NCBI RefSeq assembly: GCF_038592905.1
Contig: NZ_CP151943.1
Span: 2,358,501-2,422,500, forward strand
Direction of reading: 5' to 3'
DNA from: Neobacillus sp. FSL H8-0543
GTDB lineage: Bacteria > Bacillota > Bacilli > Bacillales > Cytobacillaceae
Length of the DNA stretch: 64,000 nt
The notes under the pieces were generated by a model. That model was not told the origin of the DNA and made no database searches. It was given only the letters and a program-made list of their open reading frames with translations. The translations under genes and the position numbers were made by a program. This document shows, one piece after another, positions 42,883 to 54,079 of this stretch (position 1 is the stretch's first letter; every line of letters starts with the position of its first letter).

Positions 42883-44624
42883 TATTGCACCACCTCTTTA
42901 CCCATCTGAGAATGACAGATTTCTTGATAGACGGTACAGCTTTTTACTAATTCTGCATGACTGCCAATCCCAACAATTCTGCCCTCGTCCATGACAACGA
43001 TTTTATCCGCATCAATAATTGAGGAAATCCGTTGCGCAATTAACAAACAAGTCAGCCCTTTTGCATATTTCTTCAATCCTGCTTTAATTCCTGCCTCTGT
43101 TGTCACATCAACGGCACTCGTACTATCATCTAAGATTAAGATTTCTGGGTTTTTAATTAACGCTCTGGCAATTGAGAGCCTTTGCTTTTGACCACCGGAA
43201 AAATTTACGCCACCTTGACCAATTTTCGTTTGATATCCTTCTGGTGAAGTTGAAATAAAGTCATGGGCACCAGCAATTTCTGCAGCAGCAATCATTTCCT
43301 CAGCACTTGCATCTTCCTTGCCCCATTTGATATTTTCCTCAATGGTTCCTGTAAATAAGGTGGTTTTTTGCGGTACAATCGAAATTTTTTCTCGTAATCG
43401 TTTTGGATTCACATCGCGAATATCCTCTCCATCCACCCTTATGGTTCCAGAGCTAGCATCATAAAAGCGTGGGATAAGTCCAACGAGTGTACTCTTTCCT
43501 GAGCCAGTTGAACCAATGATCCCCACGGATTCTCCAGGTAAAATGGTGAGGTTAATATTTTTGATAATTGGTTCCCCGCTAGTACCTTCATAGGAGAAGC
43601 ACACATTATCAAAATCAATCCTTCCTGTTATGGAGGAGATTCCACTACTTTCCTCCTTCCAGGTTAGCAGATCCTCCTGTGAAAAGACTTCACCTATTCT
43701 TACTGCAGAAGTCTTTGCCCGTACAAACATATTAAACACCATTGATATTAACATCAGCGAAAAGAGGATTTGCGTCATATAGTTTATGAAAGCAACAATA
43801 TGACCTACTTGAATATTTCCGTTATTTACTCCTAAGCCGCCAATCCAAAGAACAGCAACAATCCCTAGGTTGACCGTTAGCATAATCGCTGGGCTAAATA
43901 CTGCCATTAGCCGCGTTGCTGCAATCGATTGATTTTTAAATTCCTCATTCGCTTGATCAAATTTATTCACTTCCACATCAAAACGGTTAAATGCCTTAAC
44001 GACACGAACACCTGATAAATACTCCCTCATTACACGGTTCACACGATCTAGTGCTTTTTGAACCTTAGAGAAGAGAGGGAAGCCTAACCTCAGATTTATA
44101 ATGATAAAAAAGGCTACAATCGGAACAACCACTGCAAGGACTACTGAAAGATGGAGATTCAGCCTAGTAGCCATAATCAAACCGCCAATGGCTAACAGGG
44201 GGGCTTTAACAAAGATTCTCATCAAGCCATTTGCAAATATTTGTACCTGGGTGACATCATTCGTTAGCCTTGTGATTAGCGAGGCCCGTTCAAACTGGTC
44301 AATATTTTTAAAGGACAATGTTTGAATTTTTCTAAATAAATCCAAGCGCAGTTCCGCGCCAAAGTTTTGTGAAACATTGCTTGCCAGTATACTTCTCGTC
44401 GATGCAGACACTGCACCAAAAGCCGTGATCAGCAGCATTAGTCCGCCCATTTTCAGCACATAATCCAGGTCCCTACCCACAATCCCAACATCAATAATTT
44501 TTGCCATAATCGTTGGCATCATTAAATCACTAACCGTTTCAAAGGTTAGAAATAACACCGCTAGGCTAAAAGACTTCCAATACTTCCTGATGTACTTTGT
44601 TAAAAATCCCATGAACCTCGACAC
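42882..44624 (-). CDS. ABC exporter half-transporter (YfiB-like), degenerate catalytic Glu
   Basis: 580 aa with six transmembrane helices and an ATPase: Walker A GSTGSGKST, signature FSGGQKQRLSIARAL, Walker B ILILDDSTSAVD. The second Asp of Walker B replaces the catalytic Glu found in the partner, and the switch His is replaced (LLIAQRIS). So one ATP site of the heterodimer should be non-hydrolytic, as in BmrCD and TM287/288. Confidence 0.88.
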   Translation of the reverse strand: MSRFMGFLTKYIRKYWKSFSLAVLFLTFETVSDLMMPTIMAKIIDVGIVGRDLDYVLKMGGLMLLITAFGAVSASTRSILASNVSQNFGAELRLDLFRKIQTLSFKNIDQFERASLITRLTNDVTQVQIFANGLMRIFVKAPLLAIGGLIMATRLNLHLSVVLAVVVPIVAFFIIINLRLGFPLFSKVQKALDRVNRVMREYLSGVRVVKAFNRFDVEVNKFDQANEEFKNQSIAATRLMAVFSPAIMLTVNLGIVAVLWIGGLGVNNGNIQVGHIVAFINYMTQILFSLMLISMVFNMFVRAKTSAVRIGEVFSQEDLLTWKEESSGISSITGRIDFDNVCFSYEGTSGEPIIKNINLTILPGESVGIIGSTGSGKSTLVGLIPRFYDASSGTIRVDGEDIRDVNPKRLREKISIVPQKTTLFTGTIEENIKWGKEDASAEEMIAAAEIAGAHDFISTSPEGYQTKIGQGGVNFSGGQKQRLSIARALIKNPEILILDDSTSAVDVTTEAGIKAGLKKYAKGLTCLLIAQRISSIIDADKIVVMDEGRIVGIGSHAELVKSCTVYQEICHSQMGKEVVQ

Positions 44625-44691
44625 CCCTGCTTAAGAAACCATTCTTTGCAAATCTTCTGATATTATAATAGCAATATTATAGCAAAAAAAT

Positions 44692-44722
44692 AAGCATCAG
44701 CCCTTATAGAAAGGACTCATGC
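44692..44722 (-). terminator. terminator of the ASCH gene
   Basis: Minus strand GCATGAGTCCTTTC...AAGGGCTGATGC (imperfect stem), then TTATTTTTTT, after the stop at 44749. Confidence 0.65.
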
Positions 44723-44748
44723 AAATGGATTATTATTATTGTTACTTT

Positions 44749-45093
44749 TTAAGCAGGGCGGAATTCATGGACCCACACGCGCATTTGCGGCAGCCAAGGC
44801 ATTCCTGGATGATATGAAAGAATCGACTGCTTGTATTCCTCGACCGTAGCGTAGCCCTCACTGCGTGCATCATTATCCGTTAATTCTCCTAAGCTTTGCG
44901 AATAAACCTTGTCAATAACAAAGTCACGGCCTTCAAGAGTCATAATTTCACCTGGGTCGGCATATCGGCCATTCCTGCGTGTAGCCGATTTTTCTCCAGA
45001 AAGCACCTTTTTTACATCGGATTCTAATGTAACCAATTTGTCCACAGAACAGGTTTTTGGCGGTAATGTATTGTTTTCGTTTTGTGCAGCCAT
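44749..45093 (-). CDS. ASCH-domain protein
   Basis: 114 aa. It reads like a short ASCH domain: DVKKVLSGEKSATRRNGRYADPGEIMTLEGRDFVIDKVYSQSLGELT, then DARSEGYATVEEYKQSI, ending with a beta strand. ASCH folds bind RNA or act as small hydrolases. ATG 45093 follows GGAGGAAAAG; the 12 codons upstream are not part of it. Monocistronic. Confidence 0.72.
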   Translation of the reverse strand: MAAQNENNTLPPKTCSVDKLVTLESDVKKVLSGEKSATRRNGRYADPGEIMTLEGRDFVIDKVYSQSLGELTDNDARSEGYATVEEYKQSILSYHPGMPWLPQMRVWVHEFRPA

Positions 45094-45164
45094 TTTCTTT
45101 TCCTCCTTTTTACAATTCGACTTTATCATATTACCACTTTCGTTAGCTTAATAAAAATAGTAAA

Positions 45165-45186
45165 GGAAACAAGATGCGCTTGTTCC
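45165..45186 (-). terminator. terminator of the ABC-2 operon
   Basis: Minus strand GGAACAAG, short loop, CTTGTTTCC, then TTTACTATTTTT, after the second permease gene. Confidence 0.65.
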
Positions 45187-45196
45187 CTCCTGCTCG

Positions 45197-45994
45197 CTAT
45201 ACGTTTAAGTCTCTTTTTTGATAAAAAACATAGGTTACCACCGTAAGTGCGACAATTACCACCACTGATAGGATCACAAAACTTAGCTCTAATCCGCCGC
45301 CAAACATGATATTTTTTGCTTCAAAATATTTAAAAGGAGTGACATACTTCAAGCCTTCGATACTTTCATTCAAATCGATGGCGATCGATAATACATACGT
45401 TAATAATAGAACACCCGTTGCCAGGGAGGCTGCCGCCTTTGGCTTCTTTTTTACCGCAGCAAGTGCACTACCAATCAACATAAACAGAAGCTGCAATATA
45501 AACATTCCCGCCATTGTCAGCACGATATCACCAGAAAATGTTTCACCCTCGCTATAATTGCCTACAATAACCAGCGAGGAAATAAGGGTAATAATGTTCA
45601 ATATCACAATATTCACGAAGGCCGCCAGTAGTTTTGCGGTAATAATCGTTCTTCTTGATACTGGCTTTACAAATAAAAACTCAGAGGTCTTATCCCGTTC
45701 TTCTTTAGCCAGAATTATGGAACCGAGCATTGTAGCATGAATCGTAGCCATTAAAAGCAAATAAAGAAAAAGGATTCCATAATAACCGCTTGCCTTTGAA
45801 ATATCAAAACTCCCCAAACCAAAGACCGCTTTAATTGAGGTTGGCATCTGTGCGACCATTTCATTCATCGATTGCCCCGATGAAGACATACCGGCATATT
45901 TACTCATGCCCGTTACAACCATCAGGACGACACCAATACTCCAAAAAATCAGCGATTTTCGGTGAGACTTCATTTCTCTCATAAAAATATTCAT
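45197..45994 (-). CDS. ABC-2 type permease, second of a pair
   Basis: 265 aa, six helices. It shares length and layout with the upstream permease (MNIFMREMKSHRKS start, KTSEFLFVKPVSRRTIITAKLLAAF, SPFKYFEAKN-like stretch), so the two are paralogues forming a heterodimer with the ATPase. The substrate is unknown. Confidence 0.82.
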   Translation of the reverse strand: MNIFMREMKSHRKSLIFWSIGVVLMVVTGMSKYAGMSSSGQSMNEMVAQMPTSIKAVFGLGSFDISKASGYYGILFLYLLLMATIHATMLGSIILAKEERDKTSEFLFVKPVSRRTIITAKLLAAFVNIVILNIITLISSLVIVGNYSEGETFSGDIVLTMAGMFILQLLFMLIGSALAAVKKKPKAAASLATGVLLLTYVLSIAIDLNESIEGLKYVTPFKYFEAKNIMFGGGLELSFVILSVVVIVALTVVTYVFYQKRDLNV

Positions 45995-46017
45995 GTTTGG
46001 CTCTCCTCCTAACGCCT

Positions 46018-46815
46018 TTATACGGCATGGATATCCTTTTTTGCATAGACGTAATAACTTACCCCAATAGCTAAGATAATGACAGCCGCTCCCGCAATCA
46101 AAAAGGGTATCTCATAGCCGGCGTTTTCCATGACATAGGCAGTATCAAAATATTTAAACGGAGAAATATACCGTTTTGCGTCATCACCCGTCGTTGAGCT
46201 GAACATTCCTAAAAAGTAAAAGGCGAATACAGTAGCTAGCGAAATGGTCAACACAGATTTTACCTTAGGTACAACAACAGTGACGATAATTCCAATTGCC
46301 AGAAACATCAATTGCACAAAAAACAATGTTAGTGAAAGCAGAATAAACGTGCTTAGATTAAACTCTTCTGTTCTGACTTGAATGGCCATGAAGCTTGCTG
46401 CCGCAATATAAACCACATTTGTCACCACTAATGAAGCGAGTGCAGCCAGAAGCTTAGCAGTCAAAACCTGGTGGCGTGTCACGGGCTTTGTTAACAGAAA
46501 ATCAGCGGTCTTTTCACGAACTTCCTTGCTGATAATTGAGGTTCCTAGATTCATTGCCTGAATTGCGCCACACAGGGTAACCATTGTTAATGCATAGCAG
46601 TAAAATCCAAGGATTGAAAAAAAAGTTCCAAGGTCAATCCCGAAGGCATCTCTAACTGCCTGCGGATAACCCTCCAGTACCTTTATAAAACTTTCTGCAT
46701 CCGTTGCAAAGGCAGGAAACATTAACATCATAACGACAACTAGCAACACTAACGAGAACGTCCATATCATGGTCGATTTCTGATAAGACTTCCATTCATG
46801 GATAAATATATTCAT
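46018..46815 (-). CDS. ABC-2 type permease, first of a pair
   Basis: 265 aa, six helices: MNIFIHEWKSYQKSTMIWTF, then EVREKTADFLLTKPVTRHQVLTAKLLAAL, ISPFKYFDTAYV, and a C-terminal helix. It starts six bases after the ATPase gene and precedes its paralogue by 23 bp. Confidence 0.82.
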   Translation of the reverse strand: MNIFIHEWKSYQKSTMIWTFSLVLLVVVMMLMFPAFATDAESFIKVLEGYPQAVRDAFGIDLGTFFSILGFYCYALTMVTLCGAIQAMNLGTSIISKEVREKTADFLLTKPVTRHQVLTAKLLAALASLVVTNVVYIAAASFMAIQVRTEEFNLSTFILLSLTLFFVQLMFLAIGIIVTVVVPKVKSVLTISLATVFAFYFLGMFSSTTGDDAKRYISPFKYFDTAYVMENAGYEIPFLIAGAAVIILAIGVSYYVYAKKDIHAV

Positions 46816-46820
46816 GTTAC

Positions 46821-47705
46821 TTAAGCCTCCTTTACGTAATAATGCATAAAGATCTCCTCAAGGTCAGGTTCTTCGATCCATAGATTTGCGATTTCAATTG
46901 CAGCAATTTTCTTCATGATTTCATTTATATTGCCGCTAAAAAGGAAGCTGACAACTTTATTCTTTTCTTCTAAATTACTAACACCCGTTAAGTTAAAATA
47001 GCTTGTATCCAGCGGTGATTTTAATTCGATTTTAAACCTTTTATGGGTGTTTTCTTTTAAGGTGCTAATTTTTTCAACCGTAACTATTTTACCTTCTTTA
47101 ATGATTGCCACCCGATTACATAGGCGCTGAACCTCACTTAAGATATGAGAGGAAAAGAGAATTGTCGCCCCTTTCTTATTCTCTTTTTCTAGTAATTCAA
47201 AGAACTTTTGCTGCATCAAGGGGTCCAGACCGCTTGTAGGTTCATCGAGAATAATAAGCTTCGGTTCATGGAGCAGACCTTGGACAATCCCAACTTTCTT
47301 CTTGTTTCCTAAGGATAGGTCATCGATTTTTTTATTGAGGTCAAGGTCCATAATTTCAGCCAATTCTTTGATTCTCTTGCTACAATCCTTTTTATAAAAG
47401 CTCGCTGAATAGTTTAAGAGGTCCTTTACCTTCATATTGTCATAGTAAAAAACTTCAGAAGGCAGATATCCGATTTCCCTTTTGATTTCGGGAGCAAATT
47501 GAATGCAGTCCTTCCCAAAGATTGTCGCACTGCCGCTTGTCGGGTAGATAAGCGACAATAGCGTCCGAATCGTCGTCGACTTTCCCGACCCGTTTGGCCC
47601 AATGAAGCCAAAAATCTCTCCTTCTTCCACATTAAAGCTAATATCGGTTATCCCTCTTGCTTTGCCGTACGTCTTTGTTAAGCTCTTAATTTCAATTATA
47701 TTCAT
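46821..47705 (-). CDS. ABC transporter ATPase of the ABC-2 cluster
   Basis: 294 aa. Walker A GPNGSGKST, LPSEVFYYDNM, signature LSLGNKKKVGIVQGL, Walker B LIILDEPTSGLDP, switch ILFSSHILSE. The C-terminal ~80 residues are the usual extension of bacitracin/Bcr-type ATPases. No regulator gene is adjacent; control is suggested by a promoter-operator at 47840-47878. Confidence 0.87.
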   Translation of the reverse strand: MNIIEIKSLTKTYGKARGITDISFNVEEGEIFGFIGPNGSGKSTTIRTLLSLIYPTSGSATIFGKDCIQFAPEIKREIGYLPSEVFYYDNMKVKDLLNYSASFYKKDCSKRIKELAEIMDLDLNKKIDDLSLGNKKKVGIVQGLLHEPKLIILDEPTSGLDPLMQQKFFELLEKENKKGATILFSSHILSEVQRLCNRVAIIKEGKIVTVEKISTLKENTHKRFKIELKSPLDTSYFNLTGVSNLEEKNKVVSFLFSGNINEIMKKIAAIEIANLWIEEPDLEEIFMHYYVKEA

Positions 47706-47839
47706 TTGTAGAACCTCCCTTTATTTGTAAAAAGCGGTTTTAACATCTCTACGTAAACATCTCTTTGGTCTAGATTTAAGAACTTTGTTTACACACTGTG
47801 CGTCTCCTTATTTCAACGTTGAACACATCAGGCAAGCAC

Positions 47840-47878
47840 ATTGTAATCCCGTTGACCTCTCTGGTCAATAGTGGTCAA
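47840..47878 (-). promoter_or_regulatory. promoter with overlapping dyad operator for the ABC-2 operon
   Basis: Minus-strand -35 TTGACC (47868-47863), 17-bp spacer, -10 TACAAT (47845-47840). The -35 is the left arm of a perfect dyad TTGACC-N5-GGTCAA (47868-47852), and a second TTGACC lies at 47878-47873. A repressor bound there would block RNA polymerase. About 130 nt of leader follows, containing a TGTAAACA/TGTTTAC inverted pair. Confidence 0.65.
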
Positions 47879-47971
47879 GTCTAATTTTCAAAATTTAATG
47901 AATTGTACAAATTTTGTTAAATTAAATTGTGGTACGATGCTTTGGAAGGAAATATTTTTTGGAGGTTAAAG

Positions 47972-48949
47972 ATGATTACGGCTAAAGATAGGGATGATTC
48001 ACTTAGTTTACAAGGTTTAATCGCCACTCAAAGCCGATTATCGGTACAGCATGCAATTGCCCCGATATTAGCTACAAAGCAAGCTGCAGTGGAGGCAGGA
48101 ATCGGCGGTGAGGAAAGGGTAGCAGAGGTACTTCGAAGTTACACATTTCCGATTAAAAATACTATTTTTCACGATTTATCACTCTCTTCAGACAGTACCT
48201 TTCAAATGGATCATTTTTTTAAGACTCCTTATTATGGTGTGATCCTGGAAACGAAAAACATTAGCGGAAGCTTAAACTTCAAGGAAAATCCTCCCCAACT
48301 GGTTCAGACGAAGGAAAATGGAGTTGTCCATTCGTATGAAAGTCTCGTGGTACAATTGGAGAGAAATCTTGAGCTACTTACAGCCTGGCTTAAGTCTCGA
48401 AATATCCATCTTCCACTTTATGGTGCAGTAGTATTAGCCTACCCGAAACAAATTGTTGAATTTCCCCCTTCAAAAACAACAATCTTATTCCCAAACATGA
48501 TTCCACCCTATATTAAAAATCTCCCCCGGCATGGAAAAAAGTTGGAACTAGATGCCTTCAACCGATTGTCTGCTGAGCTCTTAAAATGTCATCGTATTTA
48601 TATTCCAAAGCCAATCAGTGAGACCTATCAAATTCCATTTAATGAACTTCAGTCAGGTGTGCGGTGTGTGACGTGCGGGACGATAGGGATGATCAAAGTT
48701 CCAAGGACATGGCATTGTCCCGGCTGCAAGGCCAACAATCATCTGGCTCATATCCCAGCGTTAAGGGAGTGGTTCTTGGTTTTTAAAAGGACTATCACGA
48801 ATAGTGAATGCGGAGAGTTTATGGGTGGGGATATAGATACGGCGAAACGGATATTGCAGAGTATGGAATTAGATAGCAAAGGAGCTTTTCGATACCAGTC
48901 ATATACAATGGACTTCAGAAAAAAAGGAAACCCTATAAAAAACAAATAG
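47972..48949 (+). CDS. NERD-domain protein with C-terminal zinc ribbon
   Basis: 325 aa. Residues ~30-160 match the NERD nuclease-related domain: GIGGEERVAEVLR, FHDLSLSSDSTFQMDHFF, GVILETKNISGSL. These provide the E, D and ExK residues of the PD-(D/E)XK fold. Near residue 230 is a zinc ribbon CVTCG...CPGC. Function in vivo is unknown; DNA processing is inferred from the fold. ATG 47972 follows TTGGAGG; upstream codons are unsupported. Monocistronic. Confidence 0.8.
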   Translation: MITAKDRDDSLSLQGLIATQSRLSVQHAIAPILATKQAAVEAGIGGEERVAEVLRSYTFPIKNTIFHDLSLSSDSTFQMDHFFKTPYYGVILETKNISGSLNFKENPPQLVQTKENGVVHSYESLVVQLERNLELLTAWLKSRNIHLPLYGAVVLAYPKQIVEFPPSKTTILFPNMIPPYIKNLPRHGKKLELDAFNRLSAELLKCHRIYIPKPISETYQIPFNELQSGVRCVTCGTIGMIKVPRTWHCPGCKANNHLAHIPALREWFLVFKRTITNSECGEFMGGDIDTAKRILQSMELDSKGAFRYQSYTMDFRKKGNPIKNK

Positions 48950-48960
48950 GCTATTTAGGC

Positions 48961-49045
48961 TGGCGTATCCGCCAGTTGCGGCGCCCATACGCCAGTTGCG
49001 ACGCCCATACGCCAGTTGCAGCCCTCATCCGCCAGTTGGAACCAC
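48961..49045. repeat. 20-bp tandem repeat
   Basis: GCCAGTTG recurs at 48971, 48991, 49011 and 49031, exactly 20 bp apart, within units of the form GCCAGTTGCGACGCCCATAC. A reversed TGGCGTATCCGCCA stands at the start. GC-rich against AT-rich surroundings, between the NERD gene and pepT. Confidence 0.85.
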
Positions 49046-49146
49046 CTATCCGCTGCGAATTTCAGCCAACACCCAGTTATCCTATTTCCGCACTCATTAT
49101 GAAAGTGCTATTATAAAAATGACTAACTAAAATGAGGAGTGTGGCT

Positions 49147-50382
49147 ATGTTGAAGAGTGAGATGATTGAAAGATTTACTTCTTATGTAAAAATTGATACG
49201 CAGTCTGATGAAAATAGTGAGACCTGTCCATCTACCAAGGGGCAATGGACGCTGATTAACATGCTTGTTGGTGAGCTAAAGGCAATCGGTATGGAAGAGG
49301 TAACCGTGGATGAAAATGGTTATGTTATGGCGACGTTACCATCCAACACAGACAAGGACGTGCCTGTGATCGGCTTCTTAGCGCATGTTGATACTGCTAC
49401 CGATTTTACTGGAGCAAACGTGAACCCGCAAATCATTGAAGATTACCACGGAGACGAAATTGTTTTAAATCAAGCACTCAACGTAGTGATGTCGCCTAAA
49501 GATTTCCCAAGCTTACCAAGCTACAAGGGTCATACCTTAATCACAACCGACGGGACGACGCTCCTGGGTGCGGACAACAAAGCTGGCATAGCAGAAATCA
49601 TGACCGCAATGTCCTACCTACTTAACCATCCTGAAATCAAACATGGCAAGGTCCGCGTTGCGTTCACACCTGATGAAGAAATTGGCAGGGGCCCGCATAA
49701 ATTTGATGTCGCTAAATTTAATGCCAAGCATGCGTATACCGTTGACGGCGGGCCGCTAGGGGAGTTAGAGTATGAGAGCTTTAATGCCGCTGCTGCAAAG
49801 ATCACTATCCAAGGAAACAATATTCATCCTGGCTCCGCGAAGGACAAGATGGTTAGCTCAATGAAAATTGCGATGGACTTACATAGCATGCTGCCTGAAA
49901 AGGAAGCGCCAGAGCATACAGAAGGATATGAAGGTTTCTACCATCTGCTGGAAATCAACGGAGATGTTGAGCAAACAAAGCTCCACTATATTATTAGGGA
50001 CCATGACATGGAAATCTTCCAAGCCAGAAAAACGAAGATACAAAACGTCACGAACGAACTTAAAGAAAAATACGGTCAGGATAAAATCACTCTTGAACTG
50101 AATGATCAATATTACAACATGGGGGAAAAAATTAAACCAGTAATGGAGATTGTTGATATTGCTGAACAGGCCATGAAGAATCTCAACATCCAGCCAATCA
50201 TCAAACCAATTCGCGGCGGGACGGACGGTTCTCAACTATCCTATATGGGTTTGCCAACGCCGAATATTTTCACTGGCGGGGAGAACTTCCACGGAAAGTT
50301 TGAGTTTATTTCTGTTGATAATATGATTAAATCTACTAACACCGTAATAGAAATTATCAAACTGACTGAACAACAAGCCTAA
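49147..50382 (+). CDS. pepT: peptidase T
   Basis: 411 aa M20 family aminotripeptidase. Metal ligands and catalysis are visible: [98 protein letters not shown]. Cytoplasmic, two zincs, cleaves the N-terminal residue of tripeptides. ATG 49147 follows GAGGAG; an in-frame ATG at 49132 overlaps that site. Confidence 0.95.
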   Translation: MLKSEMIERFTSYVKIDTQSDENSETCPSTKGQWTLINMLVGELKAIGMEEVTVDENGYVMATLPSNTDKDVPVIGFLAHVDTATDFTGANVNPQIIEDYHGDEIVLNQALNVVMSPKDFPSLPSYKGHTLITTDGTTLLGADNKAGIAEIMTAMSYLLNHPEIKHGKVRVAFTPDEEIGRGPHKFDVAKFNAKHAYTVDGGPLGELEYESFNAAAAKITIQGNNIHPGSAKDKMVSSMKIAMDLHSMLPEKEAPEHTEGYEGFYHLLEINGDVEQTKLHYIIRDHDMEIFQARKTKIQNVTNELKEKYGQDKITLELNDQYYNMGEKIKPVMEIVDIAEQAMKNLNIQPIIKPIRGGTDGSQLSYMGLPTPNIFTGGENFHGKFEFISVDNMIKSTNTVIEIIKLTEQQA

Positions 50383-50390
50383 AAAATAGA

Positions 50391-50418
50391 GCTAACCCAT
50401 CGTATAAAGGGTTAGCTC
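50391..50418. terminator. bidirectional terminator pepT / glycosyltransferase
   Basis: GAGCTAACCC, 10-nt loop, GGGTTAGCTC between convergent genes, with A/T tracts on both sides. Confidence 0.85.
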
Positions 50419-50421
50419 GAT

Positions 50422-51420
50422 TTATTTTATCCAATCCTCAAAAAACTCTTTATAGCCTTGCTTCATAACCTTCGAAGAAAACCTCTCATAGGCATATAAA
50501 CGATTTTCCAACGAGAACTTCTTAGGGGCAGCCACCGCCATATTCACAAGCTCAAACCAATTCTTTTCATTACCCGCAAACGCATGCTGCGAGCTAATAT
50601 GATCGTAACAGGGATGTTCTGGTTTGACGACAATTTTCCCCATCGCTAACGCCTCTGTCAGTGGCATGGCAAAGGTATCAAACTTCGAACAACTCCAATA
50701 CACCTTAGCCGTATTCATCAATACAAAAATTTCATCCTGCGTCAAAGCAAACTTCAACTTCACATTGTCTGAGATTTGATACTTCTTCATACTCTCGCGG
50801 TAACGTTCACCGCCAAACACCATAAAAACTTCCTTATCAGGATTCCGCCTTGCATATTCTAAAACAAGATCTGGACGGCGATTCTCTTCGTCGCGACCAA
50901 TCCATAGCACCCGGTTATCAACGATTTGCAACGGGTCAAAATGTTTATCTGCCAGATTGTCATTAAAGCCGATCGGAATGACCTTAACATCGGTAACACC
51001 AAAGTTTCGATCTAACTCCCGCTTGAGAAACTCAGTAGAAACGACCGCCTTGTCGACGATTTGATAAAAGGGCTTCATCATCTCGTAGCCTGTCAAAGCA
51101 GGATCAGGGAAACTATGCGGGAAAAGTACACTATTTTTAATAAACATTTTTAAATAAGTAAAACCTGATACGGTATAGATCACATGGTCAATTTTTTCAG
51201 CATAGATTTTATCCAGTACGACATCATAATTAACCAGATCACCCTTTTCATGTTCATAACCAGGAAGCCAGTCATACTCACTCACATGACGTTCCGGTGA
51301 AATAAACACAATTTCCACACCTACTTCCTGACCAATTTGTTTGAGGCGTTCGGCAAATACACGCGGGCCCTGCGCTTCCGCAAATTGAATCTTCCGCATC
51401 ACTAAACCAACCTTTTTCAT
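50422..51420 (-). CDS. glycosyltransferase family 1/4-like protein
   Basis: 332 aa GT-B-like. The N-terminal half holds VGLVMRKIQFAEAQGPRVFAERLKQIG. The C-terminal half has RVLWIGRDEENRRPDLVLEYARRNPDKEVFMVFGG and WSCSKFDTFAMPLTEALAMGKIVV, where the E-A-L-A-M-G-x-x-V pattern is the donor-binding end. Acceptor and donor are unknown. ATG 51420 follows AAAGGTGG. Monocistronic. Confidence 0.75.
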   Translation of the reverse strand: MKKVGLVMRKIQFAEAQGPRVFAERLKQIGQEVGVEIVFISPERHVSEYDWLPGYEHEKGDLVNYDVVLDKIYAEKIDHVIYTVSGFTYLKMFIKNSVLFPHSFPDPALTGYEMMKPFYQIVDKAVVSTEFLKRELDRNFGVTDVKVIPIGFNDNLADKHFDPLQIVDNRVLWIGRDEENRRPDLVLEYARRNPDKEVFMVFGGERYRESMKKYQISDNVKLKFALTQDEIFVLMNTAKVYWSCSKFDTFAMPLTEALAMGKIVVKPEHPCYDHISSQHAFAGNEKNWFELVNMAVAAPKKFSLENRLYAYERFSSKVMKQGYKEFFEDWIK

Positions 51421-51549
51421 ATTAATCCACCTTTTCCTAATGCAGTAAGACATTGCCTTAGACTTGAAATCGTCTCGTCAAGCTGCCTATTTAATTTGTA
51501 TTTTATCATCATGAATAAAATACGAATAGTACAACGGCTGACCAGAACT

Positions 51550-52455
51550 TTACACCTGAAACTGGTCTAGCCTCATAAAGAAGTCTATGAGAAAATCATA
51601 GAAAAGTTTTTCGGTAGGGAGGAGCTCACGGTCACTTGGAATGATGACACCGACCGTACGGGTAACAGTAGGCTCAATAATAGGGATTTTTACTGTTGAA
51701 CGCGGCTGATGATCGACCAAAGTTATTTCAGGAATTAGCGTAATGCCAAGCCCCGCAGAAACTAACCCCTTTATCGAATCAATATCCTCTCCCTCAAAGG
51801 ACACTTTTGGCTGAAAACCTTGCTGAGCACAGGCATTCACAATAATATCCCTTAGGACGAACTCTTTTGGAAACAAGACATAGGAATCCTCTCGTAGTTC
51901 ACTCAGTTTCACTGTCTTTCTATTGGCAAGCGGATGACTTACAGGCAGAAGCGCGACAATGTTATCAGAAAAAAGCGTCCTACCTTTCACCTTTTTTTCC
52001 TGCTTTGGAACAGGTCCAATTAATGCCAAATCAAATTCCCCTCGGATTACTCCATCAATTAAATTACGGTAGGAGCCTTGTTTCAGTTGAAATTTAACCT
52101 GAGGATATTGGTCACGAAATGCTGAGATGGCAGTTGGAAGAGTATAGGAAGCCAAACTGCTGGGAAAACCAATTCGAATCGTCCCTTGCTCAGGGTCTAA
52201 ATATTCTTCAATTTCTCTCTTTGCATCATCGATCACATTTATTGCTTGCTGCATATGGTCTAAAAATACCTTGCCTATCGGTGTTAATCTAACATTTCGT
52301 CCTTCTCGAAAAAATAAATCAATACCCAATTCTGCTTCAAGATTAAAAATTTGCCGGCTTACGGCCGATTGGGCAACATGAAGGTTATGGGCCGCTTCTG
52401 TAACATGCTCACGCTTAGCTACTTCTATAAAATATTGGATTTGTCTTAGTTCCAC
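51550..52455 (-). CDS. gltC: LysR family regulator GltC
   Basis: 301 aa. HTH at the N-terminus (HVTEAAHNLHVAQSAVSRQIFNLE), then an effector domain. Long stretches follow B. subtilis GltC closely: LFxREGRNVRLTPIGK, IEEYLDPEQGTIRIGFPSSLAS, VLFPKEFVLR, EGEDIDSIKGLVSAGLGITLIPE. GltC activates glutamate synthase in B. subtilis; here it is divergent from gdhA, so it probably controls that gene. GTG 52455 gives the GltC-like ELRQIQYF start. Confidence 0.87.
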   Translation of the reverse strand: MELRQIQYFIEVAKREHVTEAAHNLHVAQSAVSRQIFNLEAELGIDLFFREGRNVRLTPIGKVFLDHMQQAINVIDDAKREIEEYLDPEQGTIRIGFPSSLASYTLPTAISAFRDQYPQVKFQLKQGSYRNLIDGVIRGEFDLALIGPVPKQEKKVKGRTLFSDNIVALLPVSHPLANRKTVKLSELREDSYVLFPKEFVLRDIIVNACAQQGFQPKVSFEGEDIDSIKGLVSAGLGITLIPEITLVDHQPRSTVKIPIIEPTVTRTVGVIIPSDRELLPTEKLFYDFLIDFFMRLDQFQV

Positions 52456-52476
52456 ATTCCTCACCTCACTTCACTC

Positions 52477-52491
52477 ATCTAATTTTGATAT
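52477..52491. promoter_or_regulatory. possible GltC box
   Basis: ATCTAATTTTGATAT resembles the interrupted ATCT...AGAT dyad used by GltC in the gltC-gltA region of B. subtilis, with one arm imperfect. It lies 22 bp before gltC in the divergent gltC-gdhA gap. Confidence 0.4.
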
Positions 52492-52624
52492 TAATCTTAT
52501 CTATATTCTATATTGCTTAGATTGATTAATAAATGTAAAATACTCACTAGAATAATATACTAAAAATATTGAAAATTTTAAAAATAACTTGACTTTAATT
52601 TTTTTATACACAAATAGGTGATAG

Positions 52625-54016
<1,392 letters not shown>

Positions 54017-54020
54017 AAAG

Positions 54021-54049
54021 AAAACGGGTGCTTAGGCATCCGTTTTCTC
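54021..54049 (+). terminator. terminator of gdhA
   Basis: GAAAACGGGTGC, loop, GCATCCGTTTTC then TCTTATT, immediately after the stop. Confidence 0.85.
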
Positions 54050-54079
54050 TTATTCCACCGCTATTTTATCAACTGATTT

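Noticed and set aside
52589..52610. TTGACT/TATACA as a gdhA promoter
   Set aside because: The spacing is only 10 bp, too short for a sigma-A promoter.
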